Source: Bacillus sp. HNG (GTDB taxonomy: Bacteria; Bacillota; Bacilli; Bacillales; Bacillaceae_L). Taken from it: a stretch of DNA of 64,000 nucleotides. The first letter of the stretch is position 1, and every line of letters begins with the position of its first letter. Shown here in pieces: positions 52,735 to 60,719 of this stretch. Location: assembly GCF_003400205.1 (NCBI RefSeq), contig NZ_QUQV01000011.1, positions 1-64,000 on the forward strand, given 5' to 3'. The notes beneath the pieces are model-generated. The model worked only from the letters and a program-made list of their open reading frames with translations. It was not told the origin of the DNA and searched no databases. The position numbers were made by a program, and so were the translations under genes.

Positions 52735-53038
52735 AATCCATTTACACCTGCTTATAAGATTTTTTCTTATTGAAATTTGATCACTTTTTTAATTATTACA
52801 AATTAGCATCATTTCCACAACAAATTCACAAACTGGGCCGATCGTTGAATAAAAGATAAATACGATTTTTGTTAAACTACCATGCCCCGATAGAGAAAAA
52901 GACCGCCGAGTGAGGATTTCGTTGTTGTGCTAAAGCACCCTTTAGTTAGAAGTACATTTATTCACAAACTTAGTCCGTCCTACGTGTTAATGGAACAAGG
53001 TGTAATTCTAATCTTCACCAAAAATAGTTTGAACCATA
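52735..53038. other. Intergenic region with degenerate repeat R8
   Basis: A 304-bp gap. At about 52882-52952 it holds a diverged copy of the dispersed repeat (ATGCCCCGATAGAG, then GTGCTAAAGCACCC, TTTAGTTAGAAG). I see nothing else. Confidence 0.5.
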
Positions 53039-53512
53039 TTAGGAGAAGTCCTTTTTCATTTTACGTATATAGGCTATTTGACCGATATGATAAGCATTAT
53101 GTGTAGTAGCGTTTCCAATTAATGCCCACCACTCAACTTCTACTGGAAAACCATTAACACTTGACTCTAGCTTCTTTTCTGTAATCAATTCTTGCCAGCG
53201 TAACAGTACCTTCAATAATTGATCTTTAAGCTCTGTAAAACTTCTATCTTTTGAAATAAGAAAACTGTCTGCATTATCATCTAAAGACTGTACGGCATTA
53301 ACGTTAGATTGTTCATACCTTAATTGCCATACTTCATTCCAATAGATAAGATGTTGAACAATTTCTGCGATGCTATGACTCGCCCCATCAGGTTTCCAAT
53401 TAGCCTCTTTATCCGATATCCCCTCAACAGATTCTTGAAAGGAAACATACCAACTGCTATCATTTGCATTGGCTAACAACTGGTCTAACAATACCGTTTT
53501 AGCGTGGATCAT
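53039..53512 (-). CDS. DinB family protein
   Basis: A 157-residue four-helix-bundle protein of the DinB/YfiT type. Metal-ligand His residues are visible in IAEIVQHLIYWNEVW and NATTHNAYHIGQIAYIRK. Members include thiol transferases that use bacillithiol. The length is typical. The start ATG has GGGAG ten bases upstream. A truncated copy of the dispersed repeat lies downstream. Confidence 0.88.
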   Translation of the reverse strand: MIHAKTVLLDQLLANANDSSWYVSFQESVEGISDKEANWKPDGASHSIAEIVQHLIYWNEVWQLRYEQSNVNAVQSLDDNADSFLISKDRSFTELKDQLLKVLLRWQELITEKKLESSVNGFPVEVEWWALIGNATTHNAYHIGQIAYIRKMKKDFS

Positions 53513-53612
53513 TTTTCATCGTCTCCCTTGTTATTTTAATTCTATTATATATTGATATACTATGGAGAATTTTTTCACAATTTAAACACTTACCTATTAT
53601 TGTTTAAGTAAC

Positions 53613-53631
53613 CTGCCCCATTAGTTGAGTA
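53613..53631. repeat. Dispersed repeat fragment R9
   Basis: CTGCCCCATTAGTTGAGTA is the outer end of the dispersed repeat only, 20 bp beyond the ornithine cyclodeaminase-family stop codon. Confidence 0.45.
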
Positions 53632-53650
53632 AAAATCAGAATAAATCTCC

Positions 53651-54616
53651 CTATTCTAAAAAATCAATATATCGGCCTTGTTTTAGTTCTTTTGCTTTCT
53701 GGTAGACATGCCATGCTCCCACTAAATCTTGGAAAGCTAAGCCCACGGATCCATATACTGTAATTTGGTCGTCATTTGTTCTTCCTAAACGTTGGTCGTT
53801 AATAACCTCGCCAATTTCTGCATGAATGTTATCCTCTGTTAATCCTACTCCACCTATAGCTCCCATTTGCACTGCAAGATCTCTATCATCACAAATAAAT
53901 ATGGATTTCTCGATGAGCTCTGCACTAACTTCACATTTACCCGGCTCATCTGAGCCAAGAGTCGTAATATGTACACCTTTCTTAACCATGCTTGAAAACA
54001 CAAAAGCCTCTCTTGCCCATGTAGCAGTTATAATAATATCCGCTTCGTGTATGGCTTCTTCAACACTATTACAGACAGTTATAGGAATCTTTAACTCCTC
54101 GGTAATACTTCTTGCAAAAGAATCTGCTTTTTCAAAAGATGTGTCATAAACAAATACTCTAGAGATATCTCTAAGATAGTTAAGAGAGCGAAGTTGAATT
54201 GTACCTTGTACTCCTGCGCCAATAATTGCCACATTTTCAGCATCCCTTCTTGCTAATAAATGAGTACCAATTGCACCAGATAACCCTGTTCGAATAGCAG
54301 TAATATAGGTAGAATCCATAATAGCTAATAGTTGTCCTGTTTCAAGATTATGGAGGTTTATAACACCTTTAATAGAAGGGGAATGAGATGGAAATTTAGC
54401 ATGATCCTTTACTGTATAAGCTGGAATATTTGAGATGAGTCCAGGGAACAAGAGCATAACACTGGTATTTTCTTGAGGAAGGTTGGAACGAACCCGTTGC
54501 GCTGGGATCTTACGAGTTAAAGAATATGAAACAAAGGCTGCTTTTAAATCTGGGTAAAGCTCTAAAGGCTCCAATAGATTTTGTATTTCTGTACGAGTCA
54601 GTAATAATGTTTTCAT
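53651..54616 (-). CDS. Ornithine cyclodeaminase/mu-crystallin family protein
   Basis: A 321-residue NAD(P)-binding protein. The N-terminal half is the substrate domain with MDSTYITAIRTGLSGAIGTHLLA; the Rossmann motif is NVAIIGAGVQG; the C-terminal part includes HITTLGSDEPGKCEV and GSVGLAFQD. Known activities are ornithine cyclodeaminase, alanine dehydrogenase, and ketimine or pyrroline-2-carboxylate reduction. AAAGGAG lies upstream of the ATG. It is a single gene in this neighbourhood, so the exact substrate is open. Confidence 0.9.
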   Translation of the reverse strand: MKTLLLTRTEIQNLLEPLELYPDLKAAFVSYSLTRKIPAQRVRSNLPQENTSVMLLFPGLISNIPAYTVKDHAKFPSHSPSIKGVINLHNLETGQLLAIMDSTYITAIRTGLSGAIGTHLLARRDAENVAIIGAGVQGTIQLRSLNYLRDISRVFVYDTSFEKADSFARSITEELKIPITVCNSVEEAIHEADIIITATWAREAFVFSSMVKKGVHITTLGSDEPGKCEVSAELIEKSIFICDDRDLAVQMGAIGGVGLTEDNIHAEIGEVINDQRLGRTNDDQITVYGSVGLAFQDLVGAWHVYQKAKELKQGRYIDFLE

Positions 54617-54688
54617 TGTAAAGAATTCTCCTTTATATAAGAGATGGTGATTAGACTATCTAACTTAATAATTAGTGACTATTCTATA

Positions 54689-54725
54689 AACCATCTAAAT
54701 AATTTATAAATATAGATGGTTTTTA
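54689..54725. terminator. Terminator-like hairpin
   Basis: A stem AACCATCTA / TAGATGGTT is followed by TTTATAAC on the plus side. It lies between the repeat R10 and the ornithine cyclodeaminase-family gene. Confidence 0.5.
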
Positions 54726-54782
54726 TAACAAAAAACGATCTGGACATATCTTGTGATGTGGAACTAGTATTTTTAAACTATC

Positions 54783-54854
54783 CTGCCTCTTAGTTCCATA
54801 AATTCTATAAAAAAGATGCTTCTCCTTCTTTCAGGAAAGCATCCGTTAGTTGAG
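54783..54854. repeat. Dispersed palindromic repeat, copy R10 (full)
   Basis: CTGCCTCTTAGTTCC is followed by AAAAAAGATGCTTCTCC, TTCTTTC, GGAAAGCATCC and GTTAGTTGAG. The stem is GATGCTT-TCC/GGA-AAGCATC. On the minus strand the TAA stop of the 70-residue gene lies inside the inner end (AACTAACGG), and the stem is followed by TTTTTT. Confidence 0.78.
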
Positions 54855-55058
54855 AAAGTGTTCATAATTTGTGGTAGATTCAACTGGCGGTATTAGTTCG
54901 CCATCATCAAACCTATAATTATCTAAAAACGTAATTTTTAAAATGAAATTACCAATCATAAAAATAATGAGTAAAGCTATGACCATAGAAGTCCAAAAAG
55001 CACCTTTAATAATTAACTTGAAAATTTTTGACTCATCAATCATATCTCCCCAATGCAC
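54846..55058 (-). CDS. Small membrane protein (70 aa)
   Basis: A 70-residue protein with one strong hydrophobic segment (about residues 17-42) and an acidic C-terminal part (RFDDGELIPPVEST). The start is GTG seven bases after GGGGGG. No family is recognised. The stop codon is embedded in a copy of the dispersed repeat, which serves as its likely terminator and may have supplied the last codons. Confidence 0.6.
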   Translation of the reverse strand: MHWGDMIDESKIFKLIIKGAFWTSMVIALLIIFMIGNFILKITFLDNYRFDDGELIPPVESTTNYEHFLN

Positions 55059-55121
55059 ATTTTAACCCCCCTTTTTTAGTTATCTTTTGATTTCATCTTA
55101 TATGTTATTTTCTAAACTAAA

Positions 55122-55195
55122 CTGCCCCTTTAGTTCAATTACTTCAACAAAAAGGTGCGTTATCCTTCTTGGATCATCGTACAGGTTAGTTGAAG
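55122..55195. repeat. Dispersed palindromic repeat, copy R11 (full)
   Basis: CTGCCCCTTTAGTTC, ACTTCAACAAAAA, GGTGCGTTATCC-TTCTT-GGATCATCGTACA, GGTTAGTTGAAG. It abuts the stop codon of the methyltransferase gene at 55201. Confidence 0.75.
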
Positions 55196-55200
55196 TATAA

Positions 55201-56004
55201 TCATTCCGTTTTTTTACCGATATACATTAAATGTTCAGCTAAACTAAGTAAATCCTCTCGTTCACATACCTGCTCTGCCAAATCTAACCAAGCATTTATA
55301 ACATCTGGTTTCTGCTTGAGTAATTCTGGTTCACGAAGGTATAAGAAACTTTCACTATTTAGTAAATGAAGTTTTTCAAGATTAAATGGTTTGAAAAACG
55401 GAAGTACATTTTTAGGAGATATATAAAAGTTATCTGAAAACCCTTTTCCAGCAAAGTCTTTACCGTCCACAATTTTATTTAGCTCTAACTTTCTTTCGCT
55501 ATTTAAGATAATTTCAGGATTACGAATAAGATAATCCCACACAAATGAATAAGAAGAAATAAATGCTACGAAAATAATTCCATTTGGCTTTAGTTTTTTT
55601 AGACATTCTTTTATAGTTTTAGCTCTATCTTCCTCGCTTTTAAGGTGATACATTGGCCCCATACATAAAACGAAATCGAATTGACTATCTTCAATTGCAG
55701 ATAAATCGCGTGCATCTACTTGTATTCCTTTAAGTGCAAGGTCTTGTTCACTTGCTTTATTCAATGCAAATTTAACATTTTTTTCTGATAGATCAGCTAA
55801 CGTTACATCACAACCAAGTTCAGCAAGAAATAAAGAATACCTTCCAGGTCCACCACCAAGGTCCAACACTTTGTCCCCCGGCTTTATATAACGGCTTAAA
55901 TAGCGTTTGGTAAGTTCAAACTCTACTTTGTGACGTTCAAGGCGTTCCCACTCATACTTTACAGTATCATCATAAAATTTCCTCACAATTTCAATGTTCT
56001 CCAA
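55201..56004 (-). CDS. Class I SAM-dependent methyltransferase
   Basis: A 267-residue methyltransferase. It has KVLDLGGGPGRYSLFLAELG (SAM motif I, near residue 45), DLSEKNVKFAL, FDFVLCMGPMYHLKSEEDR (motif IV) and KPNGIIFVAFIS. The start is TTG at 56002-56004, six bases after GGAGGG. The architecture is that of small-molecule methyltransferases of the UbiE/COQ5-like group; the substrate is unknown. Confidence 0.88.
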   Translation of the reverse strand: MENIEIVRKFYDDTVKYEWERLERHKVEFELTKRYLSRYIKPGDKVLDLGGGPGRYSLFLAELGCDVTLADLSEKNVKFALNKASEQDLALKGIQVDARDLSAIEDSQFDFVLCMGPMYHLKSEEDRAKTIKECLKKLKPNGIIFVAFISSYSFVWDYLIRNPEIILNSERKLELNKIVDGKDFAGKGFSDNFYISPKNVLPFFKPFNLEKLHLLNSESFLYLREPELLKQKPDVINAWLDLAEQVCEREDLLSLAEHLMYIGKKTE

Positions 56005-56034
56005 ATTAAACCCTCCCTTGTTTATTCAACGATT

Positions 56035-56110
56035 CTGCTTCGTTAAGTCCAACCAATTCTATAAAAGTAGTGTTAATCCCTTCTTAGATCAACTCACCCA
56101 ATAGTTGAAG
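56035..56110. repeat. Dispersed palindromic repeat, copy R12 (diverged)
   Basis: CTGCTTCGTTAAGTCC, ATTCTATAAAA, GTAGTGTTAATCCC-TTCTT-AGATCAACTCACCC, AATAGTTGAAG. Part of the stem is decayed. It lies downstream of the GNAT gene at 56167 on the minus strand. Confidence 0.6.
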
Positions 56111-56166
56111 AAGCGAAGTTATAAGGGCGTTTCCTTAGGAAGACGGTCCCAACTATTAATTAAAGA

Positions 56167-57048
56167 TTAATTATGATTTGTATTTTTAAGACGATGAAAT
56201 GATTTTGTTTGAGCAAATCGTTCAAACCCAATAGATTTGTAAAATTCATAGGTTTCCGTGGATGTACAAACAACAATTGCAGTTTTTGCTCCTTTTTCAC
56301 TCAACGCATTGAGAGCAAGCTTACATACGGAGCTAGCTAACCCCATTCTCCAAAATCCAGGGTCCGTTCCCACAGGTTCCAGTAATCCAACCTTGTTAAC
56401 TTCATCAAACCAAATTAAACAAAATGCTACAAAATCGCCATTTGGAGATTCTATTACCCAATCAAGAGATGAATCGTAAGGATAGGTATTCATTACATTC
56501 AAGTAACTTTTTTCTGTGACTCTTAATGATTGAAATGCAGCCCTATGTACTGCGACTCGTTTCTTTATATCTTCAGAGCCCTTGATATGTCGAGCTTTAA
56601 ACTTATCTGGCAATTTAACAGGGAAAGGACAGCAATCCAATGAAATTTTTGTGAGGACTTCAGGAGCTTCTTCTACTGGGGTGAATAAAGAATCTTCTAA
56701 GGCTGAAATAAGATGAGACTCTGTTTCTAAGACAGTTACCCTTAGTTCATTGGTTTCGGTCATGTTTTCAAACCATTCAATGACAACCTTGGATATTTCA
56801 GAATAATTCGGGTCAACTTGAAATGTTAAACTGCCAGGTAGTCTAATCCATCCCCAAGCCACTGGTTTACCATCCAGTTCCCAAATTGCAGTAATCCAAT
56901 CATCCTCAAATCCAACGTGTCGATAGCGTTGCCAAGCTAGATCGCCAATATGGTAATTAGATTCCAGTGACCATATCGCTTGTGTGAGTTTCTGCATACG
57001 TTTTAAATCACTTGAATCTTTATAAACTCGAATGACGGGTTTAGTCAT
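56167..57048 (-). CDS. GNAT family N-acetyltransferase
   Basis: A 293-residue protein with two GNAT-type halves. The N-terminal half (LTQAIWSLESNYHIGDLAWQ) is degenerate. The C-terminal half carries the acetyl-CoA loop VGTDPGFWRMGLASSVCKLAL and the usual final EFYKSIGFERF. It transfers an acetyl group from acetyl-CoA to an amine; the acceptor is unknown. GAGGAG precedes the ATG. Confidence 0.87.
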   Translation of the reverse strand: MTKPVIRVYKDSSDLKRMQKLTQAIWSLESNYHIGDLAWQRYRHVGFEDDWITAIWELDGKPVAWGWIRLPGSLTFQVDPNYSEISKVVIEWFENMTETNELRVTVLETESHLISALEDSLFTPVEEAPEVLTKISLDCCPFPVKLPDKFKARHIKGSEDIKKRVAVHRAAFQSLRVTEKSYLNVMNTYPYDSSLDWVIESPNGDFVAFCLIWFDEVNKVGLLEPVGTDPGFWRMGLASSVCKLALNALSEKGAKTAIVVCTSTETYEFYKSIGFERFAQTKSFHRLKNTNHN

Positions 57049-57130
57049 TTATCTAATCTCCTCGATTCTTCTTGGTACTTGTAATAATTGATTACAATTT
57101 TTACATACATAATATGCTTTAAAGTTTTTC

Positions 57131-57204
57131 TTAGTCTTAAAATATACTTCTATAAAAAAAGAGCACTTCTTCTTTTTAAAGAAAAGCACCCTTTAGTACA
57201 ACAA
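57131..57204. repeat. Dispersed palindromic repeat, copy R13
   Basis: Outer end TAGTCTTAAAATATACTTC, then TATAAAAAAAG, a stem AGCACTTCTTC against GAAAAGCACC, then CTTTAGTACAACAAC. It abuts the stop of the small membrane protein gene at 57210. Confidence 0.6.
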
Positions 57205-57209
57205 CATTT

Positions 57210-57398
57210 TCATTTCTTTATATTTTTAAATACTTTTTTCATATTGATTTTTCGCGCAAATACAACCGCAACTATCAAACCAATATATAGAGGATAAGCT
57301 AACAATTTATTGGATGAATACCCTAATAAATAAGGCATTCCTAACACAATAGACAATAATCCAATTAGGAATAAAATAAATGATAATTTCTTATACAT
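57210..57398 (-). CDS. Small membrane protein (62 aa)
   Basis: A 62-residue protein with two hydrophobic segments (LSFILFLIGLLSIVLGMPYLL and LLAYPLYIGLIVAVVFA) and a basic C-terminus (RKINMKKVFKNIKK). The start is ATG 57398 directly downstream of GGGGGA; an ATG four codons earlier would overlap this site. There is no recognised family. It lies 30 bp downstream of the gene at 57429 and may be cotranscribed. Confidence 0.6.
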   Translation of the reverse strand: MYKKLSFILFLIGLLSIVLGMPYLLGYSSNKLLAYPLYIGLIVAVVFARKINMKKVFKNIKK

Positions 57399-57428
57399 GA
57401 CATCCCCCATTTGTGCAAGAAAGGTTTA

Positions 57429-57932
57429 TTAGTTTTGAAAGCAAGTCTCATATTTATCTTTCATTAACAAACTTTTGCAAGCCAGACCATTTTCATGATA
57501 AATCTCTTTACCGATTTCTAATTTAATACTTCTATCTGAATTTGGAAAATCAGGATTATCGTTTAGAATATACAATGTGTCCTCATCTAACCATTCCATC
57601 GAAAAATGATCTTTTGCATCGGCATAATAAACAATCATTACTTTATTGTGATCATTATTGTATGTGATCTCTACCCATACATTAACGCCGCCTGCTGCAC
57701 CACCATATAGTTCATAATAAGCATTTGCTGTATATTTTTCAGTAGGGGAAGTTACAGGTCCAGGTCCCTTTTCGGTGAATTCTTTATCAATTTCACTAAA
57801 TGTAAAAAAATACGTTTCATATATATAGATTGAAGAAACCAAAACAATCCCAGATAACGTTGCAATCAGCATCGTTTTAGGAAAAGGTTTCTTTTTAATG
57901 AAAGAAATAATCATCCATACACATAAAATCAA
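57429..57932 (-). CDS. DUF5412 family protein
   Basis: A protein of at least 167 residues. One or two N-terminal membrane segments are followed by an extracytoplasmic domain with GPGPVTSPTEKYTANAYYELYGGAAGGVNVWVEI, which I recognise as the DUF5412 pattern of Bacillus. The N-terminus is unclear: an uninterrupted hydrophobic frame extends 18 codons upstream of the TTG at 57932, to a GGGGGG ribosome-binding-like site, but has only CTG or ATT codons where a start is expected. The GGGGGG is the outer end of repeat R14, so insertion of the repeat may have replaced the native start. Confidence 0.7.
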   Translation of the reverse strand: MILCVWMIISFIKKKPFPKTMLIATLSGIVLVSSIYIYETYFFTFSEIDKEFTEKGPGPVTSPTEKYTANAYYELYGGAAGGVNVWVEITYNNDHNKVMIVYYADAKDHFSMEWLDEDTLYILNDNPDFPNSDRSIKLEIGKEIYHENGLACKSLLMKDKYETCFQN

Positions 57933-57988
57933 AAATAATATAAAAGTAATGAGAGATAGTAAGATACCGAATAAAATTAAAATCAGAA

Positions 57989-58072
57989 GCCCCCCGTTCT
58001 TAGTTCAAAAAAATCATCTCAATACTGGTAAATTCGCATCACTCTTCTTTAACTCTACTGATCCGTTACTTA
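57989..58072. repeat. Dispersed palindromic repeat, copy R14 (diverged)
   Basis: GCCCCCCGTTCTTAGTTC, AAAAAAATCATCTC, a decayed stem CGCATCACTCTTC with CTACTGATCCG, then TTACTTATATAAG. It lies between two small minus-strand genes, 17 bp beyond the stop of the upstream one. Confidence 0.55.
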
Positions 58073-58088
58073 TATAAGAAGCAAAATC

Positions 58089-58268
58089 CTATTTGAAGCG
58101 ACTTAAACCTTCCCAAATGGCAACTCCCAAAAAGAATACAATTATCGTCAAGGTAAACCAAGAGTAAAAGTTCTTCTTGTTTCGTATTATTTTGTATATA
58201 AAAAAAATCAGAATAAAAAACAATATTGCCATTCCCGCTATTGCCAATAGCATATTAAGCACGAACAT
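58089..58268 (-). CDS. Small membrane protein (59 aa)
   Basis: A short gene supported by GGAGG six bases before the ATG. The 59-residue product starts MFVLNMLLAIAGMAILFFIL, has a basic loop (KIIRNKKN) and a second hydrophobic segment (TLTIIVFFLGVAIW) ending in EGLSRFK. Two transmembrane helices with a positive-inside loop are predicted. It is flanked by repeat copies R14 (downstream) and R15 (upstream). Function unknown. Confidence 0.65.
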   Translation of the reverse strand: MFVLNMLLAIAGMAILFFILIFFIYKIIRNKKNFYSWFTLTIIVFFLGVAIWEGLSRFK

Positions 58269-58294
58269 ATTAAACCTCCAACTGTTAAACTTTC

Positions 58295-58366
58295 CTGACC
58301 GTTAGCTAGTAACTTCAACAGAAATAGGCGATAATCCTTCTTGGATTATCGCACTCGTTAATGTAA
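58295..58366. repeat. Dispersed palindromic repeat, copy R15 (full)
   Basis: CTGACCGTTAGCTAG, ACTTCAACAGAAAT, then the stem GGCGATAATCC-TTCTT-GGATTATCGCAC, ending TCGTTAATG. The stem is a perfect ten-base dyad (GCGATAATCC/GGATTATCGC), different in sequence from other copies. Confidence 0.75.
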
Positions 58367-58437
58367 AAGAATACGGGTTAGCTAATTTTACCTATATTTT
58401 TCAGGATGAGGAATTTTGGACAGCCATATTAAATATT

Positions 58438-58614
58438 TTATTTTTTGGATAAATAATATCTTGCATTAGCAAAAAAGATGGTTCCAAAAAGGAATAACAT
58501 AACTATTATCCAACTTGCAATAGCTGAATACTCACCTTTAAAAATAAATTAACTTGTTAAAGTAACAAACACCATTTGTGCCATCACAATATACAAACCT
58601 ATTAAATGCTTCAT
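58438..58614 (-). pseudogene. Small membrane protein gene with in-frame stop
   Basis: ATG with GGAGG eight bases upstream opens MKHLIGLYIVMAQMVFVTLTS. The 22nd codon (58549-58551) is TAA. The same frame continues with KGEYSAIASWIIVMLFLFG, a clear second membrane segment, to a stop at 58438. A single base change would restore a protein of 58 residues. It is overlapped at its start by the stop of another decayed frame. Confidence 0.6.
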
Positions 58615-58840
58615 ATTTTGTTGAACCTCCATCCTTGTAACATGCTTATGAAGATGAGGTCTATGACCCAAAGTATTAAAAATGAAATAAAAACAACTTG
58701 ATAACTGAATACGGGCTACTTTTAATGATATTTTTACCTATTTCATCTTTCCATACTTCTTGTCATGTACCCCATGTAAAAAATCCTCCCCATGCCACCA
58801 AAGGAGCAATGATAAAAAGAAACTCCGCTACTCCACAGGA
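58611..58840 (-). pseudogene. Decayed membrane protein gene
   Basis: A frame without clear start reads EFLFIIAPLVAWGGFFTWGT and then TGA, continues in frame as QEVWKDEIGKNIIKSSPYSV, then must shift frame to read VVFISFLILWVIDLIFISML and QGWRFNKI to a TGA that overlaps the next ATG (ATGA). One nonsense codon and one frameshift together with the stop-start overlap suggest a decayed first gene of a two-gene unit. Confidence 0.45.
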
Positions 58841-58847
58841 TAGATTC

Positions 58848-59714
58848 TTATCGACACTTCTGTGAATCTGATATTTTGTTTTTGATTAAATTTTGGAGTT
58901 CTTCCGTACTTTTCTTTTGCTCCGTTGAACCATGCCTTGACTGCCTCTTTGTAATATCGTTGTAAGAAATCTGATTCGTATTACCCCATTTCTTCCAGGG
59001 AACTTTATCGTATTTATGATGCTGGTAATACTTCCATGGATGGATACTCCCCGGCGCATAATTATACGTGCCCATGTTTACCGGATCGTTTACCATTTGA
59101 CCGGTCTCAGCATGATAGACAACTTCAAAGCGACCATTTAATGATATAAACTTCACATTATAAGCAGCGTCATATTCGCTTACTTCATACCGGTGATATC
59201 TAGCACTGAATAGCTGCCATTTGCCACATGCCACTAGTTCAATCATTTCTTCTAATTGTTCAGGAGCTTCTCCATATCGATTCAATTCATTGCGAAAATA
59301 ATGAATCTCTTCAGTGATATAAGGGAGTTGTTTGACATGTTGATTAAATGTCTCAAAAAACAGTTCAAATTGCTTGTGCCCGTTCAAAAGCTTTTGATTT
59401 CCCACCAAATCCTCCATCATCTGCGTTAGGATAGCGTATGATGCAATTGCTTTTGAATTATCAAATATATACCATTTTCGATGTTCAGAGCGAATTTGGT
59501 CATACTGCTCTGAGAGCTCAGAAAAGTATGACTCCGATAAAAAATCGGCCTTGATCGCTACAGGCACAATCGGATATACAAAGCCTTTCTCTAGTCGATG
59601 GTACCCGTATATCGAAACTAAAATCAGGGAAAAAAGAATGATAAGAACCGTTTTTGGCGACCGACTTTTGATTACTATCCTAATTTTTTTGCCCTCCTCT
59701 TCTCCCAATTTCAA
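58848..59714 (-). CDS. Membrane-anchored hypothetical protein
   Basis: A 288-residue protein with one N-terminal membrane segment (TVLIILFSLILVSIYGY) and an extracytoplasmic part rich in aromatic, Glu and His residues. Recognisable stretches are NGRFEVVYHAETGQMVNDP, which recalls NlpC- or DUF-type secreted Bacillus proteins, and PGSIHPWKYYQHHKYDKVPWKKWG. No family is assigned. The start is uncertain: the best ribosome-binding site (GAGGAGGG) is followed eight bases later by ATT, not by ATG/GTG/TTG. The listed TTG lies upstream and has a poor site. Confidence 0.6.
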   Translation of the reverse strand: MKLGEEEGKKIRIVIKSRSPKTVLIILFSLILVSIYGYHRLEKGFVYPIVPVAIKADFLSESYFSELSEQYDQIRSEHRKWYIFDNSKAIASYAILTQMMEDLVGNQKLLNGHKQFELFFETFNQHVKQLPYITEEIHYFRNELNRYGEAPEQLEEMIELVACGKWQLFSARYHRYEVSEYDAAYNVKFISLNGRFEVVYHAETGQMVNDPVNMGTYNYAPGSIHPWKYYQHHKYDKVPWKKWGNTNQISYNDITKRQSRHGSTEQKKSTEELQNLIKNKISDSQKCR

Positions 59715-59719
59715 TCATC

Positions 59720-59751
59720 TTTAATGCTTCTTGATCATCTCACCCGTTATA
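59720..59751. repeat. Dispersed repeat fragment R16
   Basis: TTTAATGCTTCTTGATCATC followed by TCACCCGTTATA matches the loop and inner end of the dispersed repeat; the outer half is lost. It lies downstream of the histidine kinase gene. Confidence 0.45.
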
Positions 59752-59790
59752 AAAAAAGAAATCAAATATGACCTGTTCATCAAAACCTCG

Positions 59791-60705
59791 CTAATCCCAC
59801 TTTCTAAACGACACTTCAATGGTAAATTCATTTTCATGAACATTAGCTACCGCTTTTCCACCTTGTTTGTTAACAAGTTGATCAACAATATGTAGTCCTA
59901 ATCCAAGATGAGTACCCGTTCGACTAGTATCCAACCTAAATGTTCGATTAAAAATCTGTTGGAGTTTCGTAGCATTTATCTTCTCAACATCATTTACTGC
60001 CCTTAACCATATATACTCTTCCTCTTCTACAAAACTAATTTTTAAATAACTTTTGGCATAAGTTAAAGCATTTTGAATGATGTTGATTACAATTCGAACG
60101 GTTGCTTTGTTGTCAGCAAGAACAGCAGGCACAGTACCCTCATCCATTTGGACCTCTAATTGCTCTTTCTCAAAGTCTTCATAGAACATTAGCATTGTTT
60201 CCACAACAATTTGATCTAGAAACTGTTTTTCCATGGTCAACTTCTTGTCCGATGAATCAAGTTGTGAGAGTTCATAAAATAAATCTACAATCATAGAAAG
60301 ATTATCAATTTTCTTTTGTATAATATCTAAAAACTCTTTCCTATCTGTCTCAGATATAGACGGATCTGTTAACAACTCTGAAAACCCTTTGATCGATGTT
60401 AAAGGCGTTCGTAAATCATGGGAGATATTTGTGATTTCTTGCTTTAATTCCATTTCTCTTCTTTCAACAGACTGCTGGTTCTGTTTGAATAATTGAATCA
60501 GCTGGTTGATTTTTGCTGCAAATCGAGCCAAATTTTTATTATGTGTATTTGTACGAACTAATTCATTTGTCCCGAAATTTTGACTAATTCTCTCTAATTG
60601 TTTTGTCATCCTTTTGACATCCCAATGGAACAGCAGATGTATGCAGACGGCAACAATCAGTAGGAAAATCAAAATAATAATAATCCACCAGCTGCTCACT
60701 TTCAT
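59791..60705 (-). CDS. Sensor histidine kinase
   Basis: A 304-residue kinase with one N-terminal membrane segment (IIIILIFLLIVAVCIHLLFH) and almost no extracytoplasmic domain. The HisKA box ITNISHDLRTPLTSIKGF, N-box NIIQNALTYAKS, and G-box THLGLGLHIV are intact; the F-box region is degenerate. Short kinases of this type occur next to lantibiotic and bacitracin-type ABC transporters and sense the drug through them. It is the last gene of an operon RR-ATPase-permease-HK. Confidence 0.9.
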   Translation of the reverse strand: MKVSSWWIIIILIFLLIVAVCIHLLFHWDVKRMTKQLERISQNFGTNELVRTNTHNKNLARFAAKINQLIQLFKQNQQSVERREMELKQEITNISHDLRTPLTSIKGFSELLTDPSISETDRKEFLDIIQKKIDNLSMIVDLFYELSQLDSSDKKLTMEKQFLDQIVVETMLMFYEDFEKEQLEVQMDEGTVPAVLADNKATVRIVINIIQNALTYAKSYLKISFVEEEEYIWLRAVNDVEKINATKLQQIFNRTFRLDTSRTGTHLGLGLHIVDQLVNKQGGKAVANVHENEFTIEVSFRKWD

Positions 60706-60719
60706 TCATCCCTTCTCTT

